DNA from: Aplysia californica
Lineage: Eukaryota; Mollusca; Gastropoda; Aplysiida; Aplysiidae
Reading direction: 5' to 3'
Length of the DNA stretch: 64,000 nt
Assembly (NCBI RefSeq): GCF_000002075.1
Contig: NW_004798050.1
Span: 108,966 to 172,965 of the forward strand
The translations under genes and the position numbers were made by a program. Positions 27,953-36,778 of the stretch are shown in pieces. The notes beneath the pieces are model-generated. The model was not told where the DNA came from and did no database searches. It was given only the letters and a program-made list of their open reading frames with translations. How positions within the stretch are numbered: position 1 is the stretch's first letter; every line of letters begins with the position of its first letter.

Positions 27953-30900
27953 AGTTTATTAAATGTACCCCTCATTGTGAGATAAATTAAACTTGTCATT
28001 GTGAGATAAATTAAACTTGTCATTGTGAGATAAATTAAACTTGTCATTGTGAACTGCATTACATCTTCTACATAACACCAATCAACTATTTGTCAAGCAT
28101 AGGCATAAGAACATATGGTCACAGAAAAACTATTCCAAGAGCAGCTGCCACTTACTTATCCCATTCTCTGTAATCCCTGGGCATAACTCTTTTGGCTTTG
28201 GCTTCACTTGAGATTTTTTGCTGTGGGAAGGAAATAAAATAAAGCTAGGTACTGAGTAGAACTTGCTGTGGCTTGAAACAATCATTCTGAGTCCATACAC
28301 CTCGGGGCTTGATTCAGTTCCTGTGATTCAGGTTATTTCACAACGTTTACATTTCTGAATCGTGTCGAACACTACAACTAAAGGGTAAATGTAAAAGTAG
28401 TACTTGAACTGAAAGCTGCTGCGTAAGTGCTAGTCATTCCACAAATATATACATTGTTACTATTAGAGAAGACTTGAGTAATTACCTGGAAGTCAACTTT
28501 AAAACTTTTATATTTTTATTTATTTCAGTGCATTTAATTTGAACCTTTTTATCATGTACTTTTAGAAATTATTGGGTCATTCCATTCTTCACAACATAAT
28601 CTTGCAATGCCTGTCTTCTGATGCCCCTTGGATAATTTATATGAAATATAATCACATATATGTACCTTTAAAACTACTTTTGAAGCTTAAGTCTTCTCAA
28701 CAAGTCATGGCTGCTGCATCCCCCCCCCCCCCCCCCCCTTCCCATAGAATTCGCCACAATCATAGTGTAATAGTGTAACATCAGAACATCAGATAAAAGA
28801 AACGGAAAAAAAACCATAATTGCACAAGACCCTTAAAAAAAGTGTCCCTTTCCGATAAAATGTACTTAAGTTTCTAGACAAAGAGAGATGGGACAGACTA
28901 CAAGAGCACAGTGTTGCAGGCTTATTATAAGAACAAATACTTCCGCTGATATTTAAAAAAAACAACACACACATACAGAAATAGTGCATTTTTTGGCTGT
29001 AAATCCAATTTATTCCCAGACAGCGCAAATTAGTAACTGACTTTCAGAAAACAGAATAATTACCTTTTTCCCTTCCAACACAACATTGTTAGAGCGGACA
29101 GGAGGTAGATTCTCATCCTGTTCCACAACATCCTCTGGAGTCTTTAAGGTAGCAACGCCTTTTTTAGCGTCTCTGTCCTGCATCGAGTTTGTCCATGACT
29201 GCAGAAAGTAGAAGACAAGAAAAGAGAAATATTTAAGTTCCTAGTTTTTCTCAAAATGACTTTCACTGACAGAAGTAACAAAGAGTGTCAGGAAAATAAT
29301 ATTTAAATATTTGAAAGTGCTTGCCGAATGTTTCTATAAATGCAATAAGACCTGACGTCCTTTGAGAGAAACACACTAGTTTGACGAATAGGAAAACACA
29401 CCACTGAGCAGAATAACAATCAACACATTTAAAGATAGCCATTTGAGTTTTGTCAATTAGAACTATTTTCTATAGACTGGTCACATGCCACATTAGGACT
29501 CCATCAGCACGTAAATGAATTTCACCAACAATTGCAAAGAGTACCTCCAAAAAGTCTGGAGTAAAAAGGACACTGTGCCACATATTTACCATTAAATCTT
29601 CTTCAATGCTCTTCCAATCGCCGGACCCCAGGTCACCTGGTCTTAGAATAGGGCCATCTTTTCGTAGAGTTCGACTGAAAAGAAACACAATATTATAAGT
29701 CTCCATAGTAGAGAGGCTAGTAACAATAATTGTCAAATTAATATCAACAGAGATAAAAATAACTTGAATAAAAGCTCTAAGTAAAAGAATAAAATGAAAG
29801 ACAAAAAAAAATGTCCTTCGTGCGTATCGAGTCCGTTTCACCTAATCACAAGTTGACAACAGAATCAATGATGTTGACATGACAAACAGATAAGTTTTCT
29901 ATTTTGGTAATTTTCTTTTGTTTTGGTAAGAGTTTTATGGCGCTTGCAACTGCATAATATCATAATATGAGCGTGCAGGGCACAAGTTGGTTATTTTTAC
30001 ATTAAGCATTTTCAGTTTTGGTAGGAATTAATTTTGAATTTTGTGCGGGTGGCGGCCGAAGCTTTCTCTTATCGATTTTAGGACCCCAAAGGGATCTTTA
30101 ATGTGCACAACTTGCGTACTATACCTCCGAGATTTTTTCGCCCTTATCCAAGAAGGTTAAGTGTTCAATGTTACCAACCCTAAGATCAGGGGTGTGGCTG
30201 AAAGACAGCAATTAGAAGGAGCCAGGAGTAGCAGTAGAAAGAGTCAGGAGCCCAGGAAAGGGGGAAGGGGAACAGAGAGTGAAGATGAAAGCAGATAACA
30301 AAACATGACCACAGAGTAGGAAAGGAAGTGAAAGGAGAACATTTTAGAGAAGAAATTTTTTTTTCGTGGCTTTCAGGTTTCCAACCCGAGACCTATTGAA
30401 TGAGAGGTGAACATCATATTGCAAGACCATGAGAGCCCCCAGATAGCTTTTGGTTTCCAGTGGCATTCAAAGTAATTTCAAACATATGAACCCCCCCCCT
30501 CTCTTTTTTAATTCTTTATGATTCCTCTAATAATAAAAAGTTAGTAGTACAACTGCCTCTCAAATTAATCTGAGCAGAAAATAATGAAGAGAGGCAAGTA
30601 TTGGCCAAGTGGGTCCTTCACTTGTGAATTATGGGATGAGACTATGAGACTTACCTTTTGGGGCTTAGCTCACCCAGTCGTTTCTCTGCATACCTTTCTA
30701 GGTCAGGGTACTTTCCCTCCTCACCTGACCTGAAATAAAGCAGTAATAATTTAGTTCTTTTTAGTGAAAAGTAAGATGGAAAGTACATTAGAACACAGAT
30801 GATTGTGTTGACAACCGTAGAACACTGAAGAGCCATATAGGTAGGGCCAAAGAGTGGACTCATTCAGGAGAAATTTTTTACCTCAAATCTTCATGACACT

Positions 30901-33900
30901 TAACATTTTTGGATGGCAGGGTGCATAAATTGTCATTACTTTTAACTTGAGCTCTCGTTTTCGCTACTTTTCAAATTTCATGGATTTTGAAAGGTGAAAA
31001 TGATATTTCCAGAGAACTCCCAATGAAAAATATACATGGGAGAGAGCATTACCTATCGCAAACAGGTAATAAAGTCAATTTTAACAAATGTTCATACCAA
31101 AGAACAACACCTGATGGGCAGCTGAACACCTCCTCATGCAAATTCTTTTACACAGGCAAGGTTGTTTAAAAGTAAGAAAGAAAGCATCATTTTTTTTAGC
31201 TATAGTATATGATTATGTCACCATTGAAGGATTCAAGCACAATGCACTCATCTTTTTGTTTAAAAAATCACTTTCAGTGCCCAGGACATGAACTAAATTA
31301 AAGCTAACCTTGGGACAATGGTGTAATTGTATCCCTTTTGAATGTAACTAAATAGCATTTTAACCTCTGAGTAAAAGTGTATACTGCCGAACCTGTGTAA
31401 GACGGAATCGCAAGGGAGCTAGAAAAAAATTTCGTCTTAAATATTTTCCTTCTTAGACTGGGAATTTACGGGGGAGATGGAGGGGGGTTTCAAACGCCCA
31501 GCTGGTGGGATCAAGGGTCGCTTGTCTTGTTGGCAAACAGAGGTCAAAACTTCACACCTCTAAACTGCTGTTCTCTCTCATAATGACATGTGTCAGTCTT
31601 ACTTTCAATTACCATCAGTGCTTGCATTTCATAGGACCACTGTTTGACCTATTAAAAACAGAAACGCTTGAACATCTTTGCTTCAACCCTGAGCCCCACC
31701 CATCGGTGTAACAAGCACAGTCAACCAAAGCCACCCATCACTGCCATGTAACGATTCGAGGAACTCTTTTTTGGGTTGGCCGTAAGATCAGTGCGGCGGG
31801 CATTGGTCAAATTAAGTTGACACTTCTGATTTCTGGCTACCCAGGAAAGTTTCTGTCGAGGCTCGCTACTTGAGCACTTTCACTGGCACCTGGGAGATTT
31901 CATGCCCACACCACCCTGATAATCTTTATCATTCAGGGCTCACATAGATGGGGTAACATCTATCCCCAAATTGCACCCCTACTCCGCTTCCTCGCCCGGC
32001 GGCACTAAACTTGAGTTTTGTTTCAAAGAGAGAGAGAGAAATCAGGCTGAGCGGACAAAGCATTTTCTGTCTACACAGGTAAAACCCTTGGAAGGGAGCG
32101 GATTTTTCTTTCTGTTTCCGTGTTCGACAGGTTTCCGCTTTATACAGGTAACTAAAGAGGAATTTATAAAGTGGGGGAGCGGGGAGATTCCGTTAAGACA
32201 GGTTTCCGTTTTACACAGCTTTCCGTTAAGGCAGGTTCGACTGTATATTAAAGTTAACATTTGCAGATGGAGCTGAAACCAGAGATTAAAAAGAAAAACC
32301 TCTGACCTTCAATGTTAAAGAAAAACTGCGATACTTGTGCACGTAATAAATCTAGAATCAAATTACACAAACTTGCTTACCTCAAGACGTTCACAATCTT
32401 TTCCAGCTCTTTGACATTGGTACATTTATCAATGTAGCTGTAGTCTAGATGAGATAGGGGGAGATTGAATTTCTTTGTTGTTTGTGCTTCCAAATGGATA
32501 TTTGAACTCATTATGCCTGTTGTAAGAAAAGAAATTTCAAACAGCATTAAAACATTGATCAAGAAATCTCATGATAATGATAAAGCTGAAATGGTAGGCC
32601 GTTTAAGCTATATATGTGAGGCATCGGGGTGAAATCAGGCGCTCGTTTAAATAATCAAATCAAAGAAACCGGAATTTTTCCACCCATCTGCAATTTCTAT
32701 CGAATTTAGTTTTTTGGGCTCAACACCTTTTATATCCATTTAAAAACACATTTATGGGTGAATTTTACTGAAAAACGTTGACGAAAGGCACAAACCTGTA
32801 AATTTGTAGTCTCCAAAAACTCTGAAGCTTTGGAAGTCACCAAACTTTAGCAACCATTTTCTTGCTAATTTTATCTCTGAAACCAGGTGACCCCTGCCCC
32901 ATCCTCCTTCAATCACAAATATCTTGACTTGTATTCAAGACAGATTCTATGAGTGTTTTTTCCACCGATAGACAGGCAAATGAACCAGCTTTAAGATTAT
33001 ACACCAATAACTCTACATGCCCAAAAATTGACGAGTGCCTGGTTCCACCATGTCAGGACACATATGGCTCCTCTTATTTCTCAGCCTCATAAATCATTGC
33101 AACGCACAAACTTCTGTGAAACTACAATTTGAACTGGTATATGCACAAATGTGGACGGTATATTGTCAATATAACATAATAATTGGAAAATATAAAGATA
33201 AAGATGGACTTAAGACTTGTATTGAAAGAGGAAAATTTGGCAAATCATATTTTAAACTGACATTTCAAAAGACACACACATGATGAAACCTTTGCTTCCA
33301 TGTTGGCTAGATGGATTTGAATTTGATTTATCTTTAATACGGTACTTTATTATATTTAGATGGTTAATTTTAACTGTCACTCCCAAACACAAATGCTCTA
33401 CTTTGGGGGTCGAACTGCAGTATTATTTTCTGCAGATAGATGGCCCTTAAAAGTACCATGAATCCATTATTTTCAAGAAAATTTAAAACCTAAATGCAAA
33501 GCATCAACTTATGGGGAAAAACAGCCCCTGTAACCCCTCCTCGATTTTTTTTTCTGTCAGAGGGGCCAGGCCTATTGGAAATAATAGAGTAGAGTTGGGT
33601 AACTTCGCCCCTCTCAGTTGGCTCGCTACTAAACAAGCCTACACCCCTTCTATGCTCAACGTACATGACCCCCGTTTCGTCTGAAACTTTTCGAAGCCTA
33701 TGAAAATGCAGATGGTCAACTGATTGGTTTGCTTGCAAGTCGTACTTCACCTGCTTCCTTCTTTTTTCAAGTGGATGTGGTGACGGGGAACTTCTCCACC
33801 ACAACGGTGAAATTTGCCAGTCCTTGGAAAATCCAATCCTATTTTGTTACATGTAGATAATTCAACACATGTAAAAACTGATCTTCGTTTACAGAGAAAC

Positions 33901-36512
33901 CAGCATTTTCAGCTGCAATCTCTTTATTTAATCAACAAATTTATTTGTCTCCCTCCCAGCCCTCATTTCAAAAGTAGATCGACCAGAAACATGGTCGGCA
34001 AGAGGTTTTCTGGGAACACCAAATTCTCAGGCTGACCCAAAGCAGCTTTGTCCACCTTAAAAACAGCTTCAAAAGCTTTCTCCAAATCACTTTCTATTAT
34101 AAAGTTTAAAAAGTATACTTGTTATTGATTCCCTTACTTGATTTCCCCATAATAAAAGAGGCAAATCTAAGTAAAATTAAAAATAACAAAAAGGAAAATC
34201 AATAGATCTGCGTGGCGAAGTTCCTAAACAATAGAGGCGAATTTCTCTGACAAAGTGTAGAATATGACAAGCACAATTTTTCGACAGTAAAAGGGCATAC
34301 AATGCATAGAAACGACAATAAAAAGCAGCAAAATAATGTTTTAATCATTAAAGCAGTTTCAACACAATTTGAGTAAAAGTTATGTGTACAGCAACGATAG
34401 TAAGCAGTAGACACAAAATAAAAATAGCACAGAATCAGCAGAGATAGGGCAAGAGAGGAGAAAAGCCGGAAGACACATAGTTAAAACACCGCGATGGTTT
34501 TCAATATTTTCATCATAACAATTTTTCTGATTGGTTGATCAATGGACAAAGAATTGTTTCTGGACCAAAGTAACTCTTGAACTCTTCTTCGGTTGGTATT
34601 TGATTCCTATCTTAAATGGGGGGGGAGGCAGGAGGCGAATTTACCCTCCTGGTGAAAATACCCGTATCTACTCTCTATGCGATTAAACTTTGAGTGAATA
34701 GTTCAAATAAAAACCATCAAATATTTTTCAATGTGCGACGAATAGTCAATAAATTCATGCAAAACGGATGGACTCTTCTAAAAGGCTATACCCAAGCATG
34801 AGATGATAGTGAAAGTAAAATATTACCTCTAGGCCTACAATGGAAGAAATTATAAATCCAGTCTCGACTAAGCTTTTCAGTGTAGTAGGTTCTACAGCAT
34901 AATTCAATAGCAAACAGGTTTTGAACAGTACTAGAAGGCTAAAATAATTTAACTCATTTTAAAGAGGCAAAAGTAATATCTCTAGTAAATTTATTAGTAT
35001 GTGTATCCTATGGAAGGAAAAGCAGAGGAGTTCTGTGGGGGGCCGGCACTTACAGTGTGACAAAGTCCACTGAGTAAACAAGAGTTAGCATGCGTGCAAA
35101 CCAAAAATCTTCTAGCCGCACAGTAGCTACGCCGCGAAAATATTGTCTCTTTACAACTAAAGAGTCTGAACACCAAAAGCCATGGGCTAGCTCCACATGC
35201 TCACAAGCAAACAGCTTGGTATGAGCAGCAGAAAATATCTGTGTATTTATTGTCACTCAAATCGAGCCTCGCTGAGACCCAGATTTTCTTGCCAAAGTAA
35301 GATTTTTAAAAAGGCATGACATGACGGCTCTCGCGAATCATAATTTCCACTTCCACACACTGAAATTCACCCAACATCATGGACGACAACAGAACACTGG
35401 AGTTTATTTCACTGTTCCAAGAATGCTCAACTTTTGTGGAGGAAACAAGACAAAAATTTTAGGAAACAGAAGAATGTAAGGAGAAAAAGGTTTCAAGAGC
35501 TAGCATTATTATAAGGATGAATGGAATGTCACAGAATTAACACGCTCTTCCTTTTTCCTTCCTCCCTCCCTCCCCTTCCTTTATTCCCCCCTCCCCCTTT
35601 CTTCAAATTTTCTTCCTTCCTACCTCCCTCTTTCCTTCCTTCCTTCCTTCCTTCTTTACCTCCCTCACCCTATTCCCCCCTCCCTTCCTTCTTTTCTTCC
35701 TTCCTTCCCTCATCTGGAGTGCTGGTCATTTTCGTCAATACTGAACTGATGTATGTAGGCCTAAAAATGATGTAGTACTCACTGCCCAACTAACCGCAAG
35801 CTACTCTAGCATATAAGGCTCGGTAAATGTTTGAGCACACGATTTTTGTTGTGAACAGACAAGCTTTCACTTTCATCCATCCTTGGGCTAGCTAACAGCA
35901 AGTGCTAGACTCTAGCAGTCGGTTTGCTGTCGCAGCTTTTGATGTGCACACTCGAGCTTGACTGCTCGCTTATAAATAATATAACAGCACCGTGCCGCGG
36001 CGCAGCTATAGCTCGGCTTACGGCTTTTGGTCTGCACGCACCGTAAGGGTTACAGTTTGGGTGTAAAGGCCGGTTAGGGTTAGGGTTACTCCGCTAAAGA
36101 AAAGTCCCCTCTCTTTATTTATTATATATATGGTCTTTTGTGTGTTGTTGGTCTGCTGGCCCTTTGCGGAACTTCTTCCCCTACACTTTGTCACCCTTGG
36201 TAATAAGAGGAGACATCAAATAGCTGTCATGAACTCCTGACTAGGACTACGATAGAGTGTTAGTGAAGTCAGTTAATATGAAATGAGAATAAAATGAAAC
36301 ACACACGAAAAAATATTGACTCCGAAATTCAGACCATTCACTCAGTGCTTAGTACTTGGTGAGACCATGCATAGCTCAAATGGTGCACATTGAGGGCTTA
36401 TTACTGATAGGATGGCTTCCGAAAATATTTTTCTTCCCGTGGTACATAAAAAATGACGCCCAAAAACACCACTGAGTCAATTACACATCGAAAATGTGAA
36501 TACTCACTTACT
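6869..36512 (-). CDS. SPAG1: SPAG1, sperm-associated antigen 1 (dynein-arm assembly co-chaperone), 23 coding exons
   Basis: SPAG1 is a cytoplasmic HSP70/HSP90 and RUVBL1/2 scaffold needed to preassemble axonemal dynein arms in ciliated cells and sperm; that role is established family knowledge. The start codon is at 32511, five bases inside the first coding exon, and the stop (TGA) ends at 6869. The spliced CDS is 3,429 nt (1,142 aa plus stop) and all phases close. Domains in order: N-terminal region starting MSSNIHLEAQ with HLDYSYIDKC and SGEEGKYPDLE, TPR cluster 1 (about 200-314), acidic and Ser-rich linker (315-565), TPR cluster 2 (about 569-685), Pro/Ser/Thr linker, TPR cluster 3 (about 804-923), basic-acidic motif, RPAP3_C domain (about 1018-1140). 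The human protein is about 926 aa; the extra length lies mainly in the linkers. A noncoding first exon probably ends at 36512. The TSS and poly(A) site are not resolved. Confidence 0.95.
7012..7181 (-). repeat. Family-A SINE-like repeat
   Basis: Minus copy beginning about 45 bp upstream of the last SPAG1 exon, so it lies close to the 3' splice site of intron 23. Confidence 0.8.
8472..8650 (-). repeat. Family-A SINE-like repeat
   Basis: Full copy in a SPAG1 intron, minus orientation, head CACCCGCCAACCACCCAC intact. Confidence 0.85.
8876..9027 (-). repeat. Family-A SINE-like repeat
   Basis: Minus copy with an internal deletion before the head segment. Confidence 0.75.
9358..9748. mobile_element. 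MITE family E, copy 2 (inverted relative to copy 1)
   Basis: Ends are GTGTGATGACGTGGTGGAAT and, on the minus strand, TTTGTGAGGCATCGTGGTGA. The interior matches copy 1 in reverse orientation. It begins about 25 bp upstream of SPAG1 exon 22. Confidence 0.75.
9791..9956 (-). repeat. Family-A SINE-like repeat
   Basis: Minus copy lying just beyond a MITE E in the same SPAG1 intron; the core is slightly shortened. Confidence 0.75.
10706..11143. mobile_element. Possible MITE family F copy near SPAG1 exon 21
   Basis: Left end AAAGTCAAAATTGTCTAAGA and right part GGTGGCCATTAGAGCAGGTT resemble family-F termini. The copy is diverged and its limits are approximate; the right end stops about 20 bp from the exon 21 donor. 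Confidence 0.4.
11614..11770. mobile_element. MITE family F, partial copy
   Basis: Starts GCAGTCAAACCTGTCCAAGA. The interior resembles the copies at 10.7 and 22.7 kb but the right terminus is not clear. Confidence 0.45.
12297..12423 (-). CDS. SPAG1: SPAG1 exon 20, basic-acidic motif after TPR cluster 3 (residues 924-965)
   Basis: The exon encodes ELEKLKQKKQAPDQDTKLRK followed by RMKIEEVDDEEEE. It corresponds to the RRKIEIQEVNEG stretch of human SPAG1. It echoes the KRMVIEEVEED motif in exon 12, so each motif follows a TPR cluster. The acceptor is CTAG and the donor GTGAGC on the minus strand. Confidence 0.9.
12461..12865 (-). repeat. Family-A fragments joined with a variant unit
   Basis: Partial A copy (12461-12565), then a variant unit reading AGAGAAGCACATCGACACGA (about 12576-12650), a second partial A core and head (12651-12785) and another variant unit (12786-12865). 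The same variant recurs near 14745 and 15402, so it is a subfamily rather than random decay. Confidence 0.65.
12877..13072 (-). repeat. Family-A SINE-like repeat, variant head
   Basis: Minus copy whose 5' part carries an extra ACAGACAGAAACAGCAGAGG stretch before GGCACCCTCCAACCACCC. Confidence 0.7.
13212..13391 (-). repeat. Family-A SINE-like repeat
   Basis: Well-preserved full copy in a SPAG1 intron, minus orientation. Confidence 0.85.
13620..13740 (-). mobile_element. Possible LINE ORF2 C-terminal remnant
   Basis: On the minus strand one frame reads AFEQKNEWKTMIADVCRRSG, then stops. This resembles the Trp-containing C-terminal end of many non-LTR retrotransposon proteins. Short and unsupported by other domains. 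Confidence 0.35.
14064..17719 (-). CDS. SPAG1: SPAG1 exons 16-19, linker and TPR cluster 3 (to residue 923)
   Basis: Exons are 17472..17719, 16255..16362, 15256..15345 and 14064..14177. Exon 16 has a Pro/Ser/Thr/Ala linker, then TKEETFEALKTKGNQHVQK, the start of TPR cluster 3. Exons 17-19 continue GEFVEAASCYTRCLSLCPDQ, ACYTNRALCYLKLNK, KALYRRALARK and LYKQSLQDLIDLLRVEPKN. The exon 16 acceptor is a tandem CAG-CAG, so one Ala may be optional (start 17719 or 17716). The exon 18 acceptor is set at 15345 because only that site keeps frame. Confidence 0.93.
14591..14860 (-). repeat. Family-A repeat with variant unit
   Basis: Diverged A tail and core, followed by the variant AGAAGCACATCGACACAACA unit and a GGCACCCTGCAAC head. 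Confidence 0.65.
15402..15520 (-). repeat. Variant subfamily unit of family A
   Basis: Short variant copy (GAGAAACATGTCGACCTGAT) close to SPAG1 exon 18. Confidence 0.55.
16062..16190 (-). repeat. Family-A repeat, internal deletion
   Basis: Minus copy lacking the middle of the tail. It ends 64 bp from SPAG1 exon 17. Confidence 0.7.
16452..16475 (-). repeat. Isolated SINE tail fragment
   Basis: A short piece of the shared tail (AAGTGTTTTACGGCGCTCGC) without any body. Confidence 0.5.
18012..18067. repeat. 28-bp tandem duplication
   Basis: ATCTTGGCTCATGATTTTTG plus eight more bases is repeated twice head to tail in a SPAG1 intron. Confidence 0.8.
18233..18450 (-). repeat. Family-A repeat with variant extension
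   Basis: Minus A copy to 18373, then the ACAGGCGGACAGAAACAACA variant ending TTGCACCCTTCAACCATCC. Confidence 0.7.
18615..19031 (-). repeat. Tandemly expanded family-A array next to SPAG1 exon 15
   Basis: One tail is followed by three successive core-plus-head units of about 120 bp. Each contains GAAGATTAGAAGTG or a close variant, an AGTAACAATCA segment and an AGAGCACC-type head. The array ends about 16 nt from the exon 15 donor. Confidence 0.8.
19047..21106 (-). CDS. SPAG1: SPAG1 exons 13-15, TPR cluster 2 and following region
   Basis: Exons are 20935..21106, 20449..20529 and 19047..19204. Exons 13 and 14 read VLLSNRAACHLKTGNCSAAV, KALLRRAAAYETLEKYGDAY and VDYKHVLSVD, matching the second TPR cluster of SPAG1. 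Exon 15 reads QRHGSAAWREKIPRLVLVQP and corresponds to the region around NWREKLSPIPAVP in the human protein. A tandemly expanded family-A repeat begins only about 16 nt beyond the exon 15 donor site. Confidence 0.93.
19306..19346. repeat. C18-A23 homopolymer pair
   Basis: Eighteen C followed directly by twenty-three A, about 100 bp upstream of SPAG1 exon 15. Confidence 0.85.
21342..21522 (-). repeat. Family-A SINE-like repeat
   Basis: Full copy in the intron between SPAG1 exons 12 and 13, minus orientation. Confidence 0.8.
21804..22659 (-). CDS. SPAG1: SPAG1 exon 12, large linker exon (residues 315-600)
   Basis: This 856-nt exon is by far the longest in the gene. It opens with GLLEEVHKQVKKEQKEKGKR and the conserved motif KRMVIEEVEED, which vertebrate SPAG1 also carries after its first TPR cluster (KRMVIQEIENS). 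A long low-complexity stretch follows: acidic, then Ala/Ser-rich with a run of nine serines, then PPGVLTLKEEGNKLFRSG, the start of TPR cluster 2. The Ser run uses mixed codons, so it is not a simple triplet expansion. The disordered part is probably the main reason the protein is longer than the human one. Confidence 0.93.
22695..22859. mobile_element. MITE family F, complete short copy
   Basis: Ends are ACAGTCAAAACTGTCTAAGA and, on the minus strand, TTAGAGTGAAACCTGCTCAA, sharing the family-F motif (A)GTCAAACCTGTCTAAGACGG. About 165 bp, noncoding, just upstream of the large SPAG1 exon 12. Confidence 0.6.
23099..23215. repeat. Purine-rich GGGAGA microsatellite
   Basis: Almost pure purine strand on plus, with GGGGGAGA units at 23160-23200, about 90 bp from SPAG1 exon 11. 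Sequences of this kind can form triplexes. Confidence 0.8.
23304..26732 (-). CDS. SPAG1: SPAG1 exons 8-11, TPR cluster 1 (residues 200-314)
   Basis: Exons are 26674..26732, 25981..26080, 24529..24606 and 23304..23410. Spliced together they give three TPR units: KANREKDKGNEAFRSHDYEE, then SYNNRALAYLKLEKWDKAIK, then ALLRRGTAYKSKKDYQKAVT. The exon 9/10 junction makes a Tyr codon from T and AT, restoring the helix that the single-exon frame hides. TPR domains of this family bind the C-terminal EEVD tails of HSP70 or HSP90. Confidence 0.93.
23446..23598 (-). repeat. Family-A repeat, truncated tail
   Basis: Minus copy lacking the end of the tail, starting about 35 bp upstream of the SPAG1 exon 11 acceptor, next to a G-run. 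Confidence 0.75.
24340..24437 (-). repeat. tRNA-derived SINE head or tRNA pseudogene
   Basis: On the minus strand it reads CTCTATTAGCTCAGTTGG, a perfect A box. A degenerate B box, GGTTTGAATTC, follows at tRNA spacing. The acceptor stem does not close, so it is not a working tRNA gene. A different head from family B. Confidence 0.6.
24715..25518. mobile_element. MITE family F, longer copy
   Basis: Left end TACAGTCAAACCTGCCATGA, right end on the minus strand TTACAGTCAAACCTGTGTAA, each followed by GACNGNCACC-like sequence. About 800 bp between SPAG1 exons 10 and 9. TA-flanked TIRs of this type suggest Tc1/mariner or pogo. Confidence 0.55.
27348..27392. repeat. C-run plus CA microsatellite
   Basis: A run of C followed by CA dinucleotides, a few bases downstream of the SPAG1 exon 7 donor region. 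Confidence 0.8.
27407..32516 (-). CDS. SPAG1: SPAG1 exons 2-7, N-terminal region (residues 1-199)
   Basis: Exons are 32381..32516 (ATG at 32511), 30655..30729, 29590..29674, 29064..29198, 28156..28220 and 27407..27513. All are bounded by GT and AG on the minus strand. Diagnostic peptides are NLPLSHLDYSYIDKCTNV, VLRSGEEGKYPDLERYAEKR, SRTLRKDGP, NLPPVRSNNVVLEGKK and KRVMPRDYREWDKVDIDAEL, each aligning to the N-terminal part of vertebrate SPAG1. The first ATG in the exon is used; the more upstream ATG in the open frame lies before the acceptor and is intronic. Confidence 0.93.
27846..27951. repeat. GA dinucleotide microsatellite
   Basis: Mixed GAGA and GGGA purine tract ending in a long pure GA array. 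Confidence 0.9.
27973..28052. repeat. 24-bp minisatellite, about 3.3 units
   Basis: Unit CATTGTGAGATAAATTAAAC plus TTGT is repeated with no or few changes, next to the GA array and about 100 bp from SPAG1 exon 6. Confidence 0.85.
28720..28738. repeat. C19 homopolymer
   Basis: Nineteen consecutive C in a SPAG1 intron (G on the sense strand). Confidence 0.9.
29920..30441 (-). repeat. Family-B SINE with tRNA-derived head
   Basis: Full-length minus copy in a SPAG1 intron. The 5' head (high coordinate end) reads GGGGGCTCTCATGGTCTTGC and keeps a degenerate B box. The central part has AAAGATCCCTTTGGGGTCC and ATCGATAAGAG. The tail is the one shared with families A and D. Confidence 0.8.
31380..32248. 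mobile_element. MITE family F-like element
   Basis: Left TATACTGCCGAACCTGTGTA and right, on the minus strand, TACAGTCGAACCTGCCTTAA, give TIRs of about 24 bp over about 870 bp. Repeated CAGGTTTCCGTTTTACACAG motifs lie near the right end. No transposase frame was found. Confidence 0.55.
32613..33065. mobile_element. MITE family E, copy 3
   Basis: Same orientation as copy 1, from ATGTGAGGCATCGGGGTGAA to CCATGTCAGGACACAT. It lies about 100 bp upstream of the first coding exon of SPAG1. Confidence 0.75.
33066..36511. other. SPAG1: SPAG1 first intron, no exon recognised
   Basis: Between MITE E (ends about 33065) and the shared promoter no coding exon was found. The stretch holds a pyrimidine microsatellite at 35535-35712 and a short TTAGGG-like run near 36065-36087 (about two and a half units). 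Short ORFs here show no family similarity. Confidence 0.45.
35535..35712. repeat. CCTT/CCCT pyrimidine microsatellite
   Basis: Nearly pure pyrimidine plus strand with CCTT and CCCT units in the SPAG1 first intron. Confidence 0.85.
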
Positions 36513-36600
36513 TCACGCCGTGGTTTCCAAGGTGGAAGTGACGCTTCTTTGGCTCACTCGATCAGATTTTGAGGTTCTCGCGAGATGTTGAAAAGCCTAC
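36512..36600 (-). other. SPAG1: Probable noncoding first exon of SPAG1
   Basis: The first coding exon of SPAG1 begins with an acceptor five bases before the ATG, so a 5' exon must exist upstream. The strongest donor nearby on the minus strand follows 36512 (GTAAGTGAGT). It sits just downstream of the TCTCGCGAGA palindrome, in a locally CpG-rich stretch. The upstream limit is only a guess. A weaker alternative donor lies after 35054. Confidence 0.5.
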
Positions 36601-36619
36601 CAAACATGGCCGCTATCAT

Positions 36620-36778
36620 TTGGCTAGTAAATGCGTAGCGAGCAATGATAATGTTTTCTCTCTTTTCGTTCTCACCTGCATTGTTAATGGATTGTTTGTA
36701 ATTTTGACCGTTTTGTCAGTGGTCTGAAACAACCTGTATATAATTTACCTTGTACTGTCATCGTCAGCTGTGAAAACG
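36620..36778 (+). other. CUL2: Probable noncoding first exon of CUL2
   Basis: The first coding exon of CUL2 begins exactly at its ATG after a TAACAG acceptor, so the 5' leader must come from an upstream exon. A good donor (ACG followed by GTGAGT) ends a candidate exon at 36778, about 190 bp from the TCTCGCGAGA palindrome. The 5' limit is a guess. Confidence 0.5.

Larger units (their letters stand above)
36512..36778. promoter_or_regulatory. Putative bidirectional SPAG1/CUL2 promoter
   Basis: The two genes start back to back and the candidate donors of their noncoding first exons are only about 270 bp apart (36512 on minus, 36778 on plus). Between them lie the palindrome TCTCGCGAGA (36576-36585), known from animal studies as the CGCG element of housekeeping and bidirectional promoters bound by BANP, and CAAACATGGCCGC (36601-36613), a near match to the YY1 site CAANATGGCGGC. 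No TATA box at a fitting place was seen. That it is one shared promoter is inference. Confidence 0.6.

Noticed and set aside
27841-28059. Ser/Leu-repeat open frame
   Set aside because: Produced by the GA microsatellite and the 24-bp minisatellite.
35521-35775. Pro/Ser/Phe-rich open frame
   Set aside because: It is translated from the CCTT pyrimidine microsatellite.
36065-36087. Interstitial telomeric repeat
   Set aside because: Only about two and a half TTAGGG units, too few to argue for a telomere fusion or healed break.
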